Source: Lachnospiraceae bacterium A4 (GTDB lineage: Bacteria; Bacillota; Clostridia; Lachnospirales; Lachnospiraceae). From it: a DNA stretch of 46,856 nt. The notes below the pieces were generated by a model. That model ran no database searches and had not been told where the DNA came from. It was given only the letters and a program-made list of their open reading frames with translations. A program made the translations under genes and the position numbers. This document shows positions 8,664 through 15,821 of the stretch, piece by piece (position 1 is the first letter of the stretch; every line of letters begins with the position of its first letter). Location of the stretch: NCBI GenBank assembly GCA_000403215.2, contig KE159527.1:209741-256596 (forward strand), given 5' to 3'.

Positions 8664-9959
8664 TTACATATCATCAATGAGTGTAATAATCTCCTGAAAT
8701 GGCATCAGCTTCGCATCCACCTCGAGCGCTCTGTGGTTTTTCAGAATCTCGACTGCGGTGCTCTGCATCGCTGGAAATGCGCTCCTTGTGAGCTGGTTTG
8801 CATAGATGACGATATTGACGCCATGCTGCGCAAGCTCTGCCTCTGTCACACTGTTAAAGGATGTCGGCACGACTACTAACGGTGTGTTCTTGTCCTGACG
8901 TCGGAAGCGGTCGCAAAATTCAAAAATCTCCTCCGGTGACTTCTGCCTTGAATGGATCATGATCGCATCCGCGCCCGCACCGACATAGGCGGCTGCCCGC
9001 TGTAAGGCATCCTCCTGCCCTTTCTCCAAGATCAGACTCTCAATGCGGGCGATAATCATAAACTCTTCGGTGCGCTGCGCATTTTTTCCGGCGCGAATCT
9101 TGTTGCAGAAATTCTCTATAGAATCCTGTGTCTGCACCACATCCGTTCCAAACAGAGAATTTTTCTTTAATCCGGTCTTATCCTCGATAATGACAGCCGA
9201 CACCCCCATGCGCTCTAGCGTGCGCACATTGTATACAAAGTGCTCCACCAAGCCCCCTGTGTCGCCATCCAAGATAATAGGCTTCGTCGTCACTTCCATC
9301 ACATCATCAATCGTGCGCAGTCTGGAGGACAGATCGACAAGCTCGATATCCGGCTTTCCTTTTGCGGTGGAGTCGCACAGGCTGGACAGCCACATCGCAT
9401 CGAACTGATCCAACTCCCCATTGTGCGCTACGATGGTTTTCTCGGCAATGAGCCCTGTCAGTCCGCTATGTACTTCGATGGTCTTTACAACAGGACACAG
9501 CTTTATGAGCTGCCGCAGGCGGCGCCGCCTGTACTCTGGCATAGAGAGCCGTTCCCGGATATTGTCGTCGATTTTTCGAACACGTTCATTGCAGGTATAA
9601 GCAATTTCTATTAATTCTCCGCCATACTTTGCGAGATTTTGCAGTACATTCTCGCGGATTGCACGCTCTGGCCCCTCGCACCAGTTATCTCCATGAATCA
9701 CATAATCCGGCGAAAGTTCCGCGATAATCTCGTCGTACATGATCTCGTTTTGTATGAGAACCCACCGCGCAAGCCCGGTATCGCGCACTATCTGTTTCCG
9801 CTCTTCGATCGTGATTGTCGGAAAACGGTTGTATTTGATCATCGCCTCATCGCTCAGAATGCCAACGGTCACCTCACCGTACTTTGCCGCCTCGCGCAGC
9901 AGGTTCAAGTGTCCCTCATGAATCACATCCGTACAAAAGCAGGTGTATACTTTTTTCAT
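8664..9959 (-). CDS. pepM: Cytidylyltransferase-like domain fused to phosphoenolpyruvate mutase
   Basis: 431 residues. Residues 1 to about 135 form a TagD/GCT-type nucleotidyltransferase-like domain with CTDVIHEGHLNLL (HxGH near 14-17). The rest is PEP mutase, which isomerises PEP to phosphonopyruvate to create the C-P bond. The PepM signature EDKTGLKKNS lies at residues 259-268, with DGDTGG (231-236) and IARIE for metal and substrate binding. This variant of the EDKxxxKxNS motif separates true mutases from isocitrate-lyase relatives. The start at 9959 follows GAGGTGG. Whether the N-terminal domain is active is open; the operon also has a separate nucleotidyltransferase. It is the committed enzyme of the pathway. 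Confidence 0.93.
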   Translation of the reverse strand: MKKVYTCFCTDVIHEGHLNLLREAAKYGEVTVGILSDEAMIKYNRFPTITIEERKQIVRDTGLARWVLIQNEIMYDEIIAELSPDYVIHGDNWCEGPERAIRENVLQNLAKYGGELIEIAYTCNERVRKIDDNIRERLSMPEYRRRRLRQLIKLCPVVKTIEVHSGLTGLIAEKTIVAHNGELDQFDAMWLSSLCDSTAKGKPDIELVDLSSRLRTIDDVMEVTTKPIILDGDTGGLVEHFVYNVRTLERMGVSAVIIEDKTGLKKNSLFGTDVVQTQDSIENFCNKIRAGKNAQRTEEFMIIARIESLILEKGQEDALQRAAAYVGAGADAIMIHSRQKSPEEIFEFCDRFRRQDKNTPLVVVPTSFNSVTEAELAQHGVNIVIYANQLTRSAFPAMQSTAVEILKNHRALEVDAKLMPFQEIITLIDDM

Positions 9960-9968
9960 TACGCCACC

Positions 9969-11117
9969 TCAAGCCTTTCTGCGCCCATCTATATAACGAA
10001 TGGGAATCTGAACCCCATATTTGCGAAGCGCCTCCTCAAACACCACAAAAAATGCCTCGATATCCTTGACAGTGATCGCGCCCAATGCACAGATGCGGAA
10101 CGTGTTCTGCGTTGACACCTTGCCGGGATAGATGGTAAAACCGCGCTCATAACAGTAATCATGCACCTTCTCAAAATCCCAGTTCACATCATCGGGATAG
10201 CGCACAGACACCACCAGCCCCGCTTGCAGCTCCCTCTTTATAATGTCCTGAAAACCCAGCCGGTCAAGCCCTGCATGAATTGCCTCAAAAACGTCAAGAT
10301 GCCGCTGCCATTTCGCCTGCTCACCCTCCGCAAAATACTCATCCAACGCCTGTCTGGCGGCATAGACCGTCTGTACAGGCGGCGTGAAATGCATCTCTCC
10401 TGTTGTCTCAAAAAAATGATACTGCAAATAAAGATTGCAGTAATACGAACGTTTGGGATACTCTGCGGACTTTTCTATAAACGCTCTGTTTCCAACGATA
10501 AACGAAAGTCCTGTCATTGCCATCAGCCCTTTTTGCGCCGATGCCATACAAAAGTCTATATTGTCGTGTTCAATATCAATGGGACGCATCGCGTAGGTCG
10601 ATGTCGTATCCACTGTAAACACAGCGCCGTATTGATGCGCCAGCGCGCCGATTTCACGGATTGGATTCAAGATGCCTGTACCGGTCTCATTGTGTGTCGT
10701 GTGGACAAGTGCAATATCTGGATTTTCCCGTAAGACTGCCTCCACCTTCTCCAAATCCGGCAGCGCATCCACTGGGAAAGCCAGCTCTATCATCGGCAGG
10801 CCATAGTATTCACAGATTTCCGCTGCTCTTGCGCTGTAAGCGCCATTGTTGATGACAAGCACCTTCTTCCCCTCCGGCAGCAGGGAATTCAGACAGATAT
10901 CTATATTGATCGTGCCTGAACCGCAAAATAGTACGGCAGTATATTGATCTAAATCACCGTGAACAATACGTACCAAATCTTCGCGCATCTGTTTCATCAT
11001 GGAGGAAAACTCCTTCTCCCGCGGACAGATGTCAGGTACCACCTGTGCCATCTTCACAGTATCCGTCGTCGTTGCAGGTCCCGGATTCAATAAAATATTT
11101 CTTGTTATTTGCTGCAT
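9969..11117 (-). CDS. 2-Aminoethylphosphonate transaminase (class V PLP aminotransferase)
   Basis: 382 residues of the PhnW-like class V aminotransferase family. The N-terminus ILLNPGPATTTDTV is typical. FCGSGTINID binds the PLP phosphate, VDTTSTYAM carries the PLP-ring Asp (near 167), and ASAQKGLMAMTGLS holds the Schiff-base Lys (near 192). In this setting it would aminate phosphonoacetaldehyde to 2-aminoethylphosphonate; the same fold can run in the catabolic direction, but the linked PepM and Ppd argue for synthesis. Its ATG follows the YidC-fusion stop directly, and its ribosome site (GAGGAGGAAG) lies inside the poly-Glu codons of that gene. I leave the symbol blank because phnW and aepZ are both in use. 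Confidence 0.88.
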   Translation of the reverse strand: MQQITRNILLNPGPATTTDTVKMAQVVPDICPREKEFSSMMKQMREDLVRIVHGDLDQYTAVLFCGSGTINIDICLNSLLPEGKKVLVINNGAYSARAAEICEYYGLPMIELAFPVDALPDLEKVEAVLRENPDIALVHTTHNETGTGILNPIREIGALAHQYGAVFTVDTTSTYAMRPIDIEHDNIDFCMASAQKGLMAMTGLSFIVGNRAFIEKSAEYPKRSYYCNLYLQYHFFETTGEMHFTPPVQTVYAARQALDEYFAEGEQAKWQRHLDVFEAIHAGLDRLGFQDIIKRELQAGLVVSVRYPDDVNWDFEKVHDYCYERGFTIYPGKVSTQNTFRICALGAITVKDIEAFFVVFEEALRKYGVQIPIRYIDGRRKA

Positions 11118-13064
11118 TTAATATTCTTCTTCCTCCTCATGCTTTTTCTGATAATAGGCAAGACGCTCCATAATATACGAGGCGCCGACTTCTCCGCTGT
11201 GCCCTACGTGATAGATATACTTCTCACGGATGTCCGCAAGGGCTTCTTTGGAAAAGGCGTTATCGCTCAGCAATTCCTCCACAACCTCTGGCAGTGACGC
11301 AAGCTGGTCTGTCCCAATACTCCTGCCAATTTTATTGCGAAGCTCTATGTCGATTGGTGTGATGCCAAGCTCTACATAATCCTCATTCATGACTTTCATT
11401 GGTGTATTGATAAAAAGTGACGGCTTTAACGTCGCAAAGGAATATTCAAACGCAATGCTGGACCAGTCTGTGATCAGCACATCCGCCTCATACACAGTAC
11501 GATTTGAGGAAAAATCCGTCTGCAGCTCCATATTGCTGCGGGCGTCGATATGAAATTTTTCTCTCAGCGCATCCAGACGCTCTTGCTCATGGCGCACAAA
11601 CTGCGGATGCGGCCGGATAATGATATGATAGCCATATCCCTGCAAGCTGTTTAGCATCTCGTCAATACAGGTAGATAGAATATTATCCTTCTGCCATGAG
11701 GGTGCGATCAGGATCTCTTTGCACTTTTTTTCCTTTTTGTCCATCACTTTGTAAGACTGTATCATGTTATCAATGACACTCGAACCCCATGGGATAATAT
11801 TTTTCTGCGGCAGCTTGTACAGTTCCTCGCGCTTTCTGATTTCCGCTGTGCACAGACAGCCCGACGAGAAAATCGTATCAAAATGATCCAGTGCCTCCTT
11901 TCGAAATGTCAGGTTTGGACTGTTGACATCATGCGGCACATAGATATACTCATTGTCCTTGCGCACCAGCGAACGCTTGATATGAAAGCTCTCCAAATCC
12001 GGCGTTGTCATCACGACAATATCCGCCTCCATCTTCATCATCAGGACAATCAGCTTGTTTTCACCGATATAGTACGGCTTAAACCGCTCACTCTCCATCT
12101 CAAACACCTTGTCCTGCGGGTCGCTGGTAACATAGTTAATAATGACATCCGACTGTTCAAGAAGCGTCTCGATGATATTTTGAAAATATTTATAAAAACC
12201 GTTTTTCTCTGAATAAAAGACAAGCTGCATCTCATAATCCTTGAAAAACCGCTTGTAATCCGCGCGCTCTTTTTTCCGGTAAGGGTCTTTCCCGAATAGC
12301 TTCTTTTTGTGCTGGCTGTAAAACACACTGGCTGCCTTGAGCTCCTCACGGCTCTTCTCGAGCGCTTCATAGTCTATATAATGTTTGGGATTCATGACCA
12401 GATTCAGAAAATACAACTGCATCACAGAGAAGAGATTGCTAAACGTCCAGTAAATGCCAACACCGGTCTTGACAAAAAACCCCAGATACAGCGACAGTCC
12501 AATCGATAAGATCATGGTTCCCAACTGGTTCAGCTTTCCCTGTTCTGCCTGTAATACATTGATTTTATTCTGTATAAAGCACATAAACCACGCAGAAAAA
12601 GCAGCGATCAGCGGAATCAGATATGAGATTCCCCCAACCTCTGCGGGGACGGACGACAGGTCAAGACTTCCGAGCACAGTGTCAAGCACGCCTGATTTTC
12701 CGCGAAAAATGTGCTGTTCAGGATGATTGATCACGTCAATCACCCCCATCAGCAATATGAGCTGCAACGCAAGCGGTATCAAATCCGCCAATGGCTGATA
12801 ATGTTCTCTTTTATAGAGTTCATACTGCTCCTCAGAAATCTTTTCACCATTTCCATAATATTTTGCCTTGATCAAATTGATCTCAGGCTGCATTTTTACC
12901 ATCTTGATAGAATTTCTCTGTACCCACAAAGATACTGGCAGCAGGACGATCTTCGTGGCAAATGTAAACAGGATGATGGATATCAAATAATTTGGCAGAA
13001 TGCGGTAACAATAATACATGAGCCAGCCTAAAACACTGCCGATCAGACCTACTATATAATCCAT
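11118..13064 (-). CDS. YidC/Oxa1-like insertase domain fused to a CDP-glycerol-type glycerophosphotransferase
   Basis: 648 residues with an unusual architecture. Residues 1 to about 225 have the YidC/Oxa1 layout: a first helix, ILFTFATKIVLLPVSLW with a Lys near 38 at the place of the groove Arg of YidC, a charged hairpin, then several more helices ending YWTFSNLFSVMQLYFL. After a linker, about 275-630 is a Glyphos_transf (TagB/TagF-like) domain with IIIRPHPQF (484-487 RPHP) and EADVLITDWSSIAFEYS (TDWSS near 532-536), which normally moves a phosphopolyol from a CDP donor. The ATG at 13064 has CAGGAGAG in front. The fusion is not a normal YidC. Inference: the membrane part anchors or positions a transferase that uses a cytidylyl-activated phosphonate or glycerol phosphate. 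Confidence 0.88.
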   Translation of the reverse strand: MDYIVGLIGSVLGWLMYYCYRILPNYLISIILFTFATKIVLLPVSLWVQRNSIKMVKMQPEINLIKAKYYGNGEKISEEQYELYKREHYQPLADLIPLALQLILLMGVIDVINHPEQHIFRGKSGVLDTVLGSLDLSSVPAEVGGISYLIPLIAAFSAWFMCFIQNKINVLQAEQGKLNQLGTMILSIGLSLYLGFFVKTGVGIYWTFSNLFSVMQLYFLNLVMNPKHYIDYEALEKSREELKAASVFYSQHKKKLFGKDPYRKKERADYKRFFKDYEMQLVFYSEKNGFYKYFQNIIETLLEQSDVIINYVTSDPQDKVFEMESERFKPYYIGENKLIVLMMKMEADIVVMTTPDLESFHIKRSLVRKDNEYIYVPHDVNSPNLTFRKEALDHFDTIFSSGCLCTAEIRKREELYKLPQKNIIPWGSSVIDNMIQSYKVMDKKEKKCKEILIAPSWQKDNILSTCIDEMLNSLQGYGYHIIIRPHPQFVRHEQERLDALREKFHIDARSNMELQTDFSSNRTVYEADVLITDWSSIAFEYSFATLKPSLFINTPMKVMNEDYVELGITPIDIELRNKIGRSIGTDQLASLPEVVEELLSDNAFSKEALADIREKYIYHVGHSGEVGASYIMERLAYYQKKHEEEEEY

Positions 13065-13078
13065 AACACTCTCCTGAA

Positions 13079-13321
13079 TTAGTCCTCTTTTTCGTGATGC
13101 TTTTTCCGTGCACGCTTCTTCTTTTGGTTTCGGAAAAATTTCATGATCTTATGCCTGTAAACTGTACAGGCAGCGCCAACTGCAATCGCTACGCCCGCCA
13201 CTGCCTGAATCACATAGGTCACTGCGGATGGGTCTATGTACGCAAAAGACGTGTTCCCTAACAATACAAAAAAACACAGAAAAAAATATATAAATTTGCC
13301 TATTTTCAATCCTGTTTTCAT
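13079..13321 (-). CDS. Small IDPSA membrane protein, first gene of phosphonate operon
   Basis: 80 residues. An N-terminal hydrophobic segment with a possible signal cleavage after NTSFA is followed by the short motif YIDPSAVTYVIQAVAGVA and a second hydrophobic segment. A strongly basic tail (RNQKKKRARKKHHEKED) ends the protein. I recall similar IDPSA peptides of unknown function beside glycopolymer genes in Clostridia. The ATG at 13321 has AAAGGAT upstream, and the gene ends 14 bases before the YidC-fusion start, so both are probably one transcript. A small accessory subunit of the fused membrane transferase is plausible but unproven. Confidence 0.75.
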   Translation of the reverse strand: MKTGLKIGKFIYFFLCFFVLLGNTSFAYIDPSAVTYVIQAVAGVAIAVGAACTVYRHKIMKFFRNQKKKRARKKHHEKED

Positions 13322-13368
13322 TTTTTAAAATGATCCTTTCTTCTTTATACAAATTTCTATATGAAACC

Positions 13369-13397
13369 ACTTTAGACCAAAATGGGCTAAATGTCAA
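13369..13397 (-). promoter_or_regulatory. Promoter of the phosphonate operon
   Basis: On the minus strand a perfect -35 TTGACA (13392-13397) is followed after 17 bases by TAAAGT (13369-13374). It sits about 50 bases upstream of the small membrane protein gene. No other promoter is obvious down to the operon end. Confidence 0.65.
13371..13391. promoter_or_regulatory. Candidate operator dyad in the phosphonate promoter spacer
   Basis: TTTAGACC, five bases, then GGGCTAAA form an 8-bp inverted repeat with one mismatch. It fills the space between -35 and -10 of the phosphonate promoter. A protein bound here would block polymerase. The divergent XRE regulator next door is the natural candidate. 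Confidence 0.45.
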
Positions 13398-13409
13398 TAG
13401 AACTTTTTT

Positions 13410-13439
13410 TTGAACATTAAAATTAGATTAAAATTATAT
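13410..13439 (+). promoter_or_regulatory. Weak promoter of the XRE regulator gene
   Basis: TTGAAC at 13410-13415 and TTATAT at 13434-13439 are separated by 18 bases in an AT-rich stretch. The distance to the ribosome site (AAGGAGG) is under 10 bases, so the leader would be very short or the real -10 lies slightly upstream. Confidence 0.35.
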
Positions 13440-13458
13440 TAAAAAAGGAGGAACTGTT

Positions 13459-13662
13459 ATTTTCTACAGAATCAAAAACCTGCGTGAAGATGCCGATCTG
13501 ACACAGACAGAACTCAGCCAGCATCTTAATGTATCCCAGCGCGCCTACTCTCATTACGAGAACGGTACACGGGATATTCCAACCAATATTTTGATTGCTA
13601 TTGCTGACTACTACCATGTGAGTATCGACTATCTCCTAGAGCGCACCAACCGCAAAAACTAA
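13459..13662 (+). CDS. Short XRE-family HTH regulator with an apparent ATT start
   Basis: 67 residues beginning FYRIKNLREDADLTQTEL, a complete Cro/C1-type helix-turn-helix (LTQTELSQHLNVSQRAYSHYENG is split between helices 2 and 3). The end is VSIDYLLERTNRKN. Homologous short regulators typically begin MFYRIKNLRED, and here the codon in that place (13459-13461) is ATT, exactly seven bases after AAAGGAGG. No ATG, GTG or TTG lies at a usable spacing, so either ATT initiates or the start was mutated. It is divergent from the phosphonate operon and ends at a shared terminator with YitT. A role as repressor of that operon is inferred from position and the dyad at 13371-13391. Confidence 0.75.
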   Translation: MFYRIKNLREDADLTQTELSQHLNVSQRAYSHYENGTRDIPTNILIAIADYYHVSIDYLLERTNRKN

Positions 13663-13674
13663 ATGAAAGCAGTG

Positions 13675-13710
13675 AAAAAACGACGAGATTTCAAACACTC
13701 GTCGTTTTTT
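13675..13710. terminator. Bidirectional terminator between XRE gene and YitT gene
   Basis: AAAAAACGACGAG (13675-13687) and CTCGTCGTTTTTT (13698-13710) make a perfect stem with a 10-nt loop and T-runs on both strands. It serves the convergent regulator and YitT operon. Confidence 0.92.
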
Positions 13711-13711
13711 C

Positions 13712-14575
13712 TTATAATTTATTCTGCGTGATATCCTTATACCCCTCGCCAAAGATCTCACTCGCAGAAGATACAATCATAAATGCGGATGCATCCTCAT
13801 CCTTTACGACCTCCTCAAGTTTGGGATATACCTGCTTTCTCGTGACGATCATCAGCATCTCCTTCGGCGCATTCGTGTAGGCGCCCTTTGCCGGAATAAT
13901 GGTCGCCGTGAGATCGAGCTCGCCAAACAGTCGCTGCTTCACCTGCTCAGGCTTATCACAAATCACAAAGATCATCTTTGCCTCATCAGAGCCGTATAAT
14001 ATCTTATCCATCACAATTGAGTCCGTAATGACTGCAATGCCTGCATAAAAAGCCACTGTCAAATCTTGAAAGACCAGCCATGACGCAAGAATTACCATAC
14101 TGTCAAAGGCCAGGAACAAAATATTGGTTTTGATATGCTTGCGCTTCGTCCGTACCACCTTGACAATGATGTCAATGCCCCCTGTCGTCGCCCCTGCCTT
14201 AAACACGAGCGCCAGCGCAACGCCAATCAGTGCCCCGCCAAGCACTGCGGCAATCAGCAGATCATCGGTCACTGCCCCGTAAACTGCAAGAGAATTGATG
14301 AAGATGGTTATCAGCGCCAGCACATACATGGTCGAGCAGATAAACCGCCACCCAAATTTCCAAAATCCCAGCAGAACAATGGGGATATTGATCATCATAT
14401 TGACTGTACCGGTCGGTATCTTGGTAAAACGGTTTACCAGAATAGAAATACCCGTCACGCCTCCGGGTGCAATATTGTTCGGGTCCAAAAATAAACTAAT
14501 AGCAACGGCGTAAATGACTGCCGCTGCTGTCAGTATCACATAATTTTTCAGGTTTTTAACCGCTTTTTCTTTCAT
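13712..14575 (-). CDS. YitT family membrane protein (DUF2179)
   Basis: 287 residues. Five or so hydrophobic segments cover residues 10-175, with the family signature LFLDPNNIAPGGVTGIS in the first loop and GATTGGIDIIVKV around residue 130. A soluble DUF2179 domain follows (about 190-280) with TATIIPAKGAYTNAPKEML. The biochemical role of YitT proteins is not settled; proposals include transport. It starts 14 bases after the threonine ammonia-lyase gene and is the last gene of the CorC-YebC-FtsY-IlvA run, ending at a strong terminator. Confidence 0.88.
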   Translation of the reverse strand: MKEKAVKNLKNYVILTAAAVIYAVAISLFLDPNNIAPGGVTGISILVNRFTKIPTGTVNMMINIPIVLLGFWKFGWRFICSTMYVLALITIFINSLAVYGAVTDDLLIAAVLGGALIGVALALVFKAGATTGGIDIIVKVVRTKRKHIKTNILFLAFDSMVILASWLVFQDLTVAFYAGIAVITDSIVMDKILYGSDEAKMIFVICDKPEQVKQRLFGELDLTATIIPAKGAYTNAPKEMLMIVTRKQVYPKLEEVVKDEDASAFMIVSSASEIFGEGYKDITQNKL

Positions 14576-14589
14576 AACACCTCGCGAGA

Positions 14590-15810
14590 TTAGATATTTG
14601 TCCTTACCTGCTTTGGCTGATAGCCTTTCTCCTCTAGTGCCTTGATGATTTGGTTTTTATGTTCTGTGCCAAAGGTTTCCAGCGTGATCCGAAGCTCTAC
14701 TGCCGCATTTCTGTTAATGGAGACAAACTGGTTGTGCTCAAGCTTGATGACGTTGCCACTCTGTGACGCAATGACCTCTGACACCTTGGTCAGCTCGCCC
14801 GGCTTATCTGGCAGCAGCACAGATACTGTGAAAATACGGTCTCTAAAAATCAGCCCCTGCTGTACCACTGAGGACATCGTGATGATATCCATATTGCCGC
14901 CGCTCAAAATAGATACAATCCGCTTGTTCTTCACATCAAGATGACGCAGTGCCGCCACAGTAAGAAGCCCCGAATTTTCGACAATCATCTTGTGGTTTTC
15001 CACAATATCAAGGAAGGAAACCACAAGCTCTTCATCAGGTACGGTCACAATCTCATCTATATTATCTCTGATATAAGGAAAAATATTCTTTCCCGGTGTT
15101 TTCACTGCCGTGCCGTCTGCAATGGTGTTGACTCCGGGAAGTGTAACCACCTCTCCTGCCTTCAGGGATTCCTGCATACAGCTTGCGCCTGCCGGCTCTA
15201 CACCGATCACTTGAATCTTGGGATTGAGCAGTTTGGCAAGCGTCGATACCCCTGTTGCAAGACCGCCGCCGCCAATCGGCACTAATATGATATCTACCAA
15301 CGGCAGCTCCTTAAATATTTCCATTGCGATTGTTCCCTGTCCCGTTGCAACGGTCAGGTCATCAAACGGATGGATAAACGTATATCCGTGCTCCTCCGCG
15401 AGCTGGTATGCATACTCGCAAGCCTCATCATAGACATCTCCTTTTAGAATCACCTCTGCACCATAACCTTTTGTGCGGTTCACCTTCATGAGCGGTGTCG
15501 TCGTGGGCATCACAATCACTGCCTTCACGCCATATTTTTTTGCAGCGTAGGCGACACCTTGGGCGTGGTTGCCCGCCGATGCCGTGATTAGCCCTTTCTC
15601 GCGCTCCTCCGGCGAGAGTGTGCTTATTTTATAATATGCACCTCTGAGTTTATAGGCGCCTGTGAGCTGCATATTTTCTGGCTTGAGATAGACTTTATTG
15701 CCTGTCTGTCCGCTCAGGTACTCACTAAAGATCAGTTTTGTCTCTGACGTGACTTTCTTCACGAGCTCTGATGCCTCTTCAAATTTTTCAAGTGTAAGCA
15801 TATCTGACAT
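14590..15810 (-). CDS. ilvA: Threonine ammonia-lyase
   Basis: 406 residues. It deaminates threonine to 2-oxobutyrate, feeding isoleucine synthesis or fermentation. The PLP lysine is in LTGAYKLRGAYYKI (near 50), the phosphate-binding loop is GGGGLATG (near 175), and SGGNMD lies near 305. A single short ACT-like domain follows (about 325-400, SVLLPDKPGELTKV). That size fits the one-ACT form of IlvA or TdcB; the two cannot be separated by eye. The ATG at 15810 (MSDMLTLEKF) has AAGGAG eight bases upstream, within the end of ftsY, so the genes are co-transcribed. Confidence 0.9.
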   Translation of the reverse strand: MSDMLTLEKFEEASELVKKVTSETKLIFSEYLSGQTGNKVYLKPENMQLTGAYKLRGAYYKISTLSPEEREKGLITASAGNHAQGVAYAAKKYGVKAVIVMPTTTPLMKVNRTKGYGAEVILKGDVYDEACEYAYQLAEEHGYTFIHPFDDLTVATGQGTIAMEIFKELPLVDIILVPIGGGGLATGVSTLAKLLNPKIQVIGVEPAGASCMQESLKAGEVVTLPGVNTIADGTAVKTPGKNIFPYIRDNIDEIVTVPDEELVVSFLDIVENHKMIVENSGLLTVAALRHLDVKNKRIVSILSGGNMDIITMSSVVQQGLIFRDRIFTVSVLLPDKPGELTKVSEVIASQSGNVIKLEHNQFVSINRNAAVELRITLETFGTEHKNQIIKALEEKGYQPKQVRTNI

Positions 15811-15821
15811 TTCTTTTCTCC

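Noticed and set aside
13423-13617. Minus-strand frame of 64 codons over the XRE gene
   Set aside because: The plus strand encodes a complete helix-turn-helix with a ribosome site; the minus frame has no family-like content and runs into the promoter.
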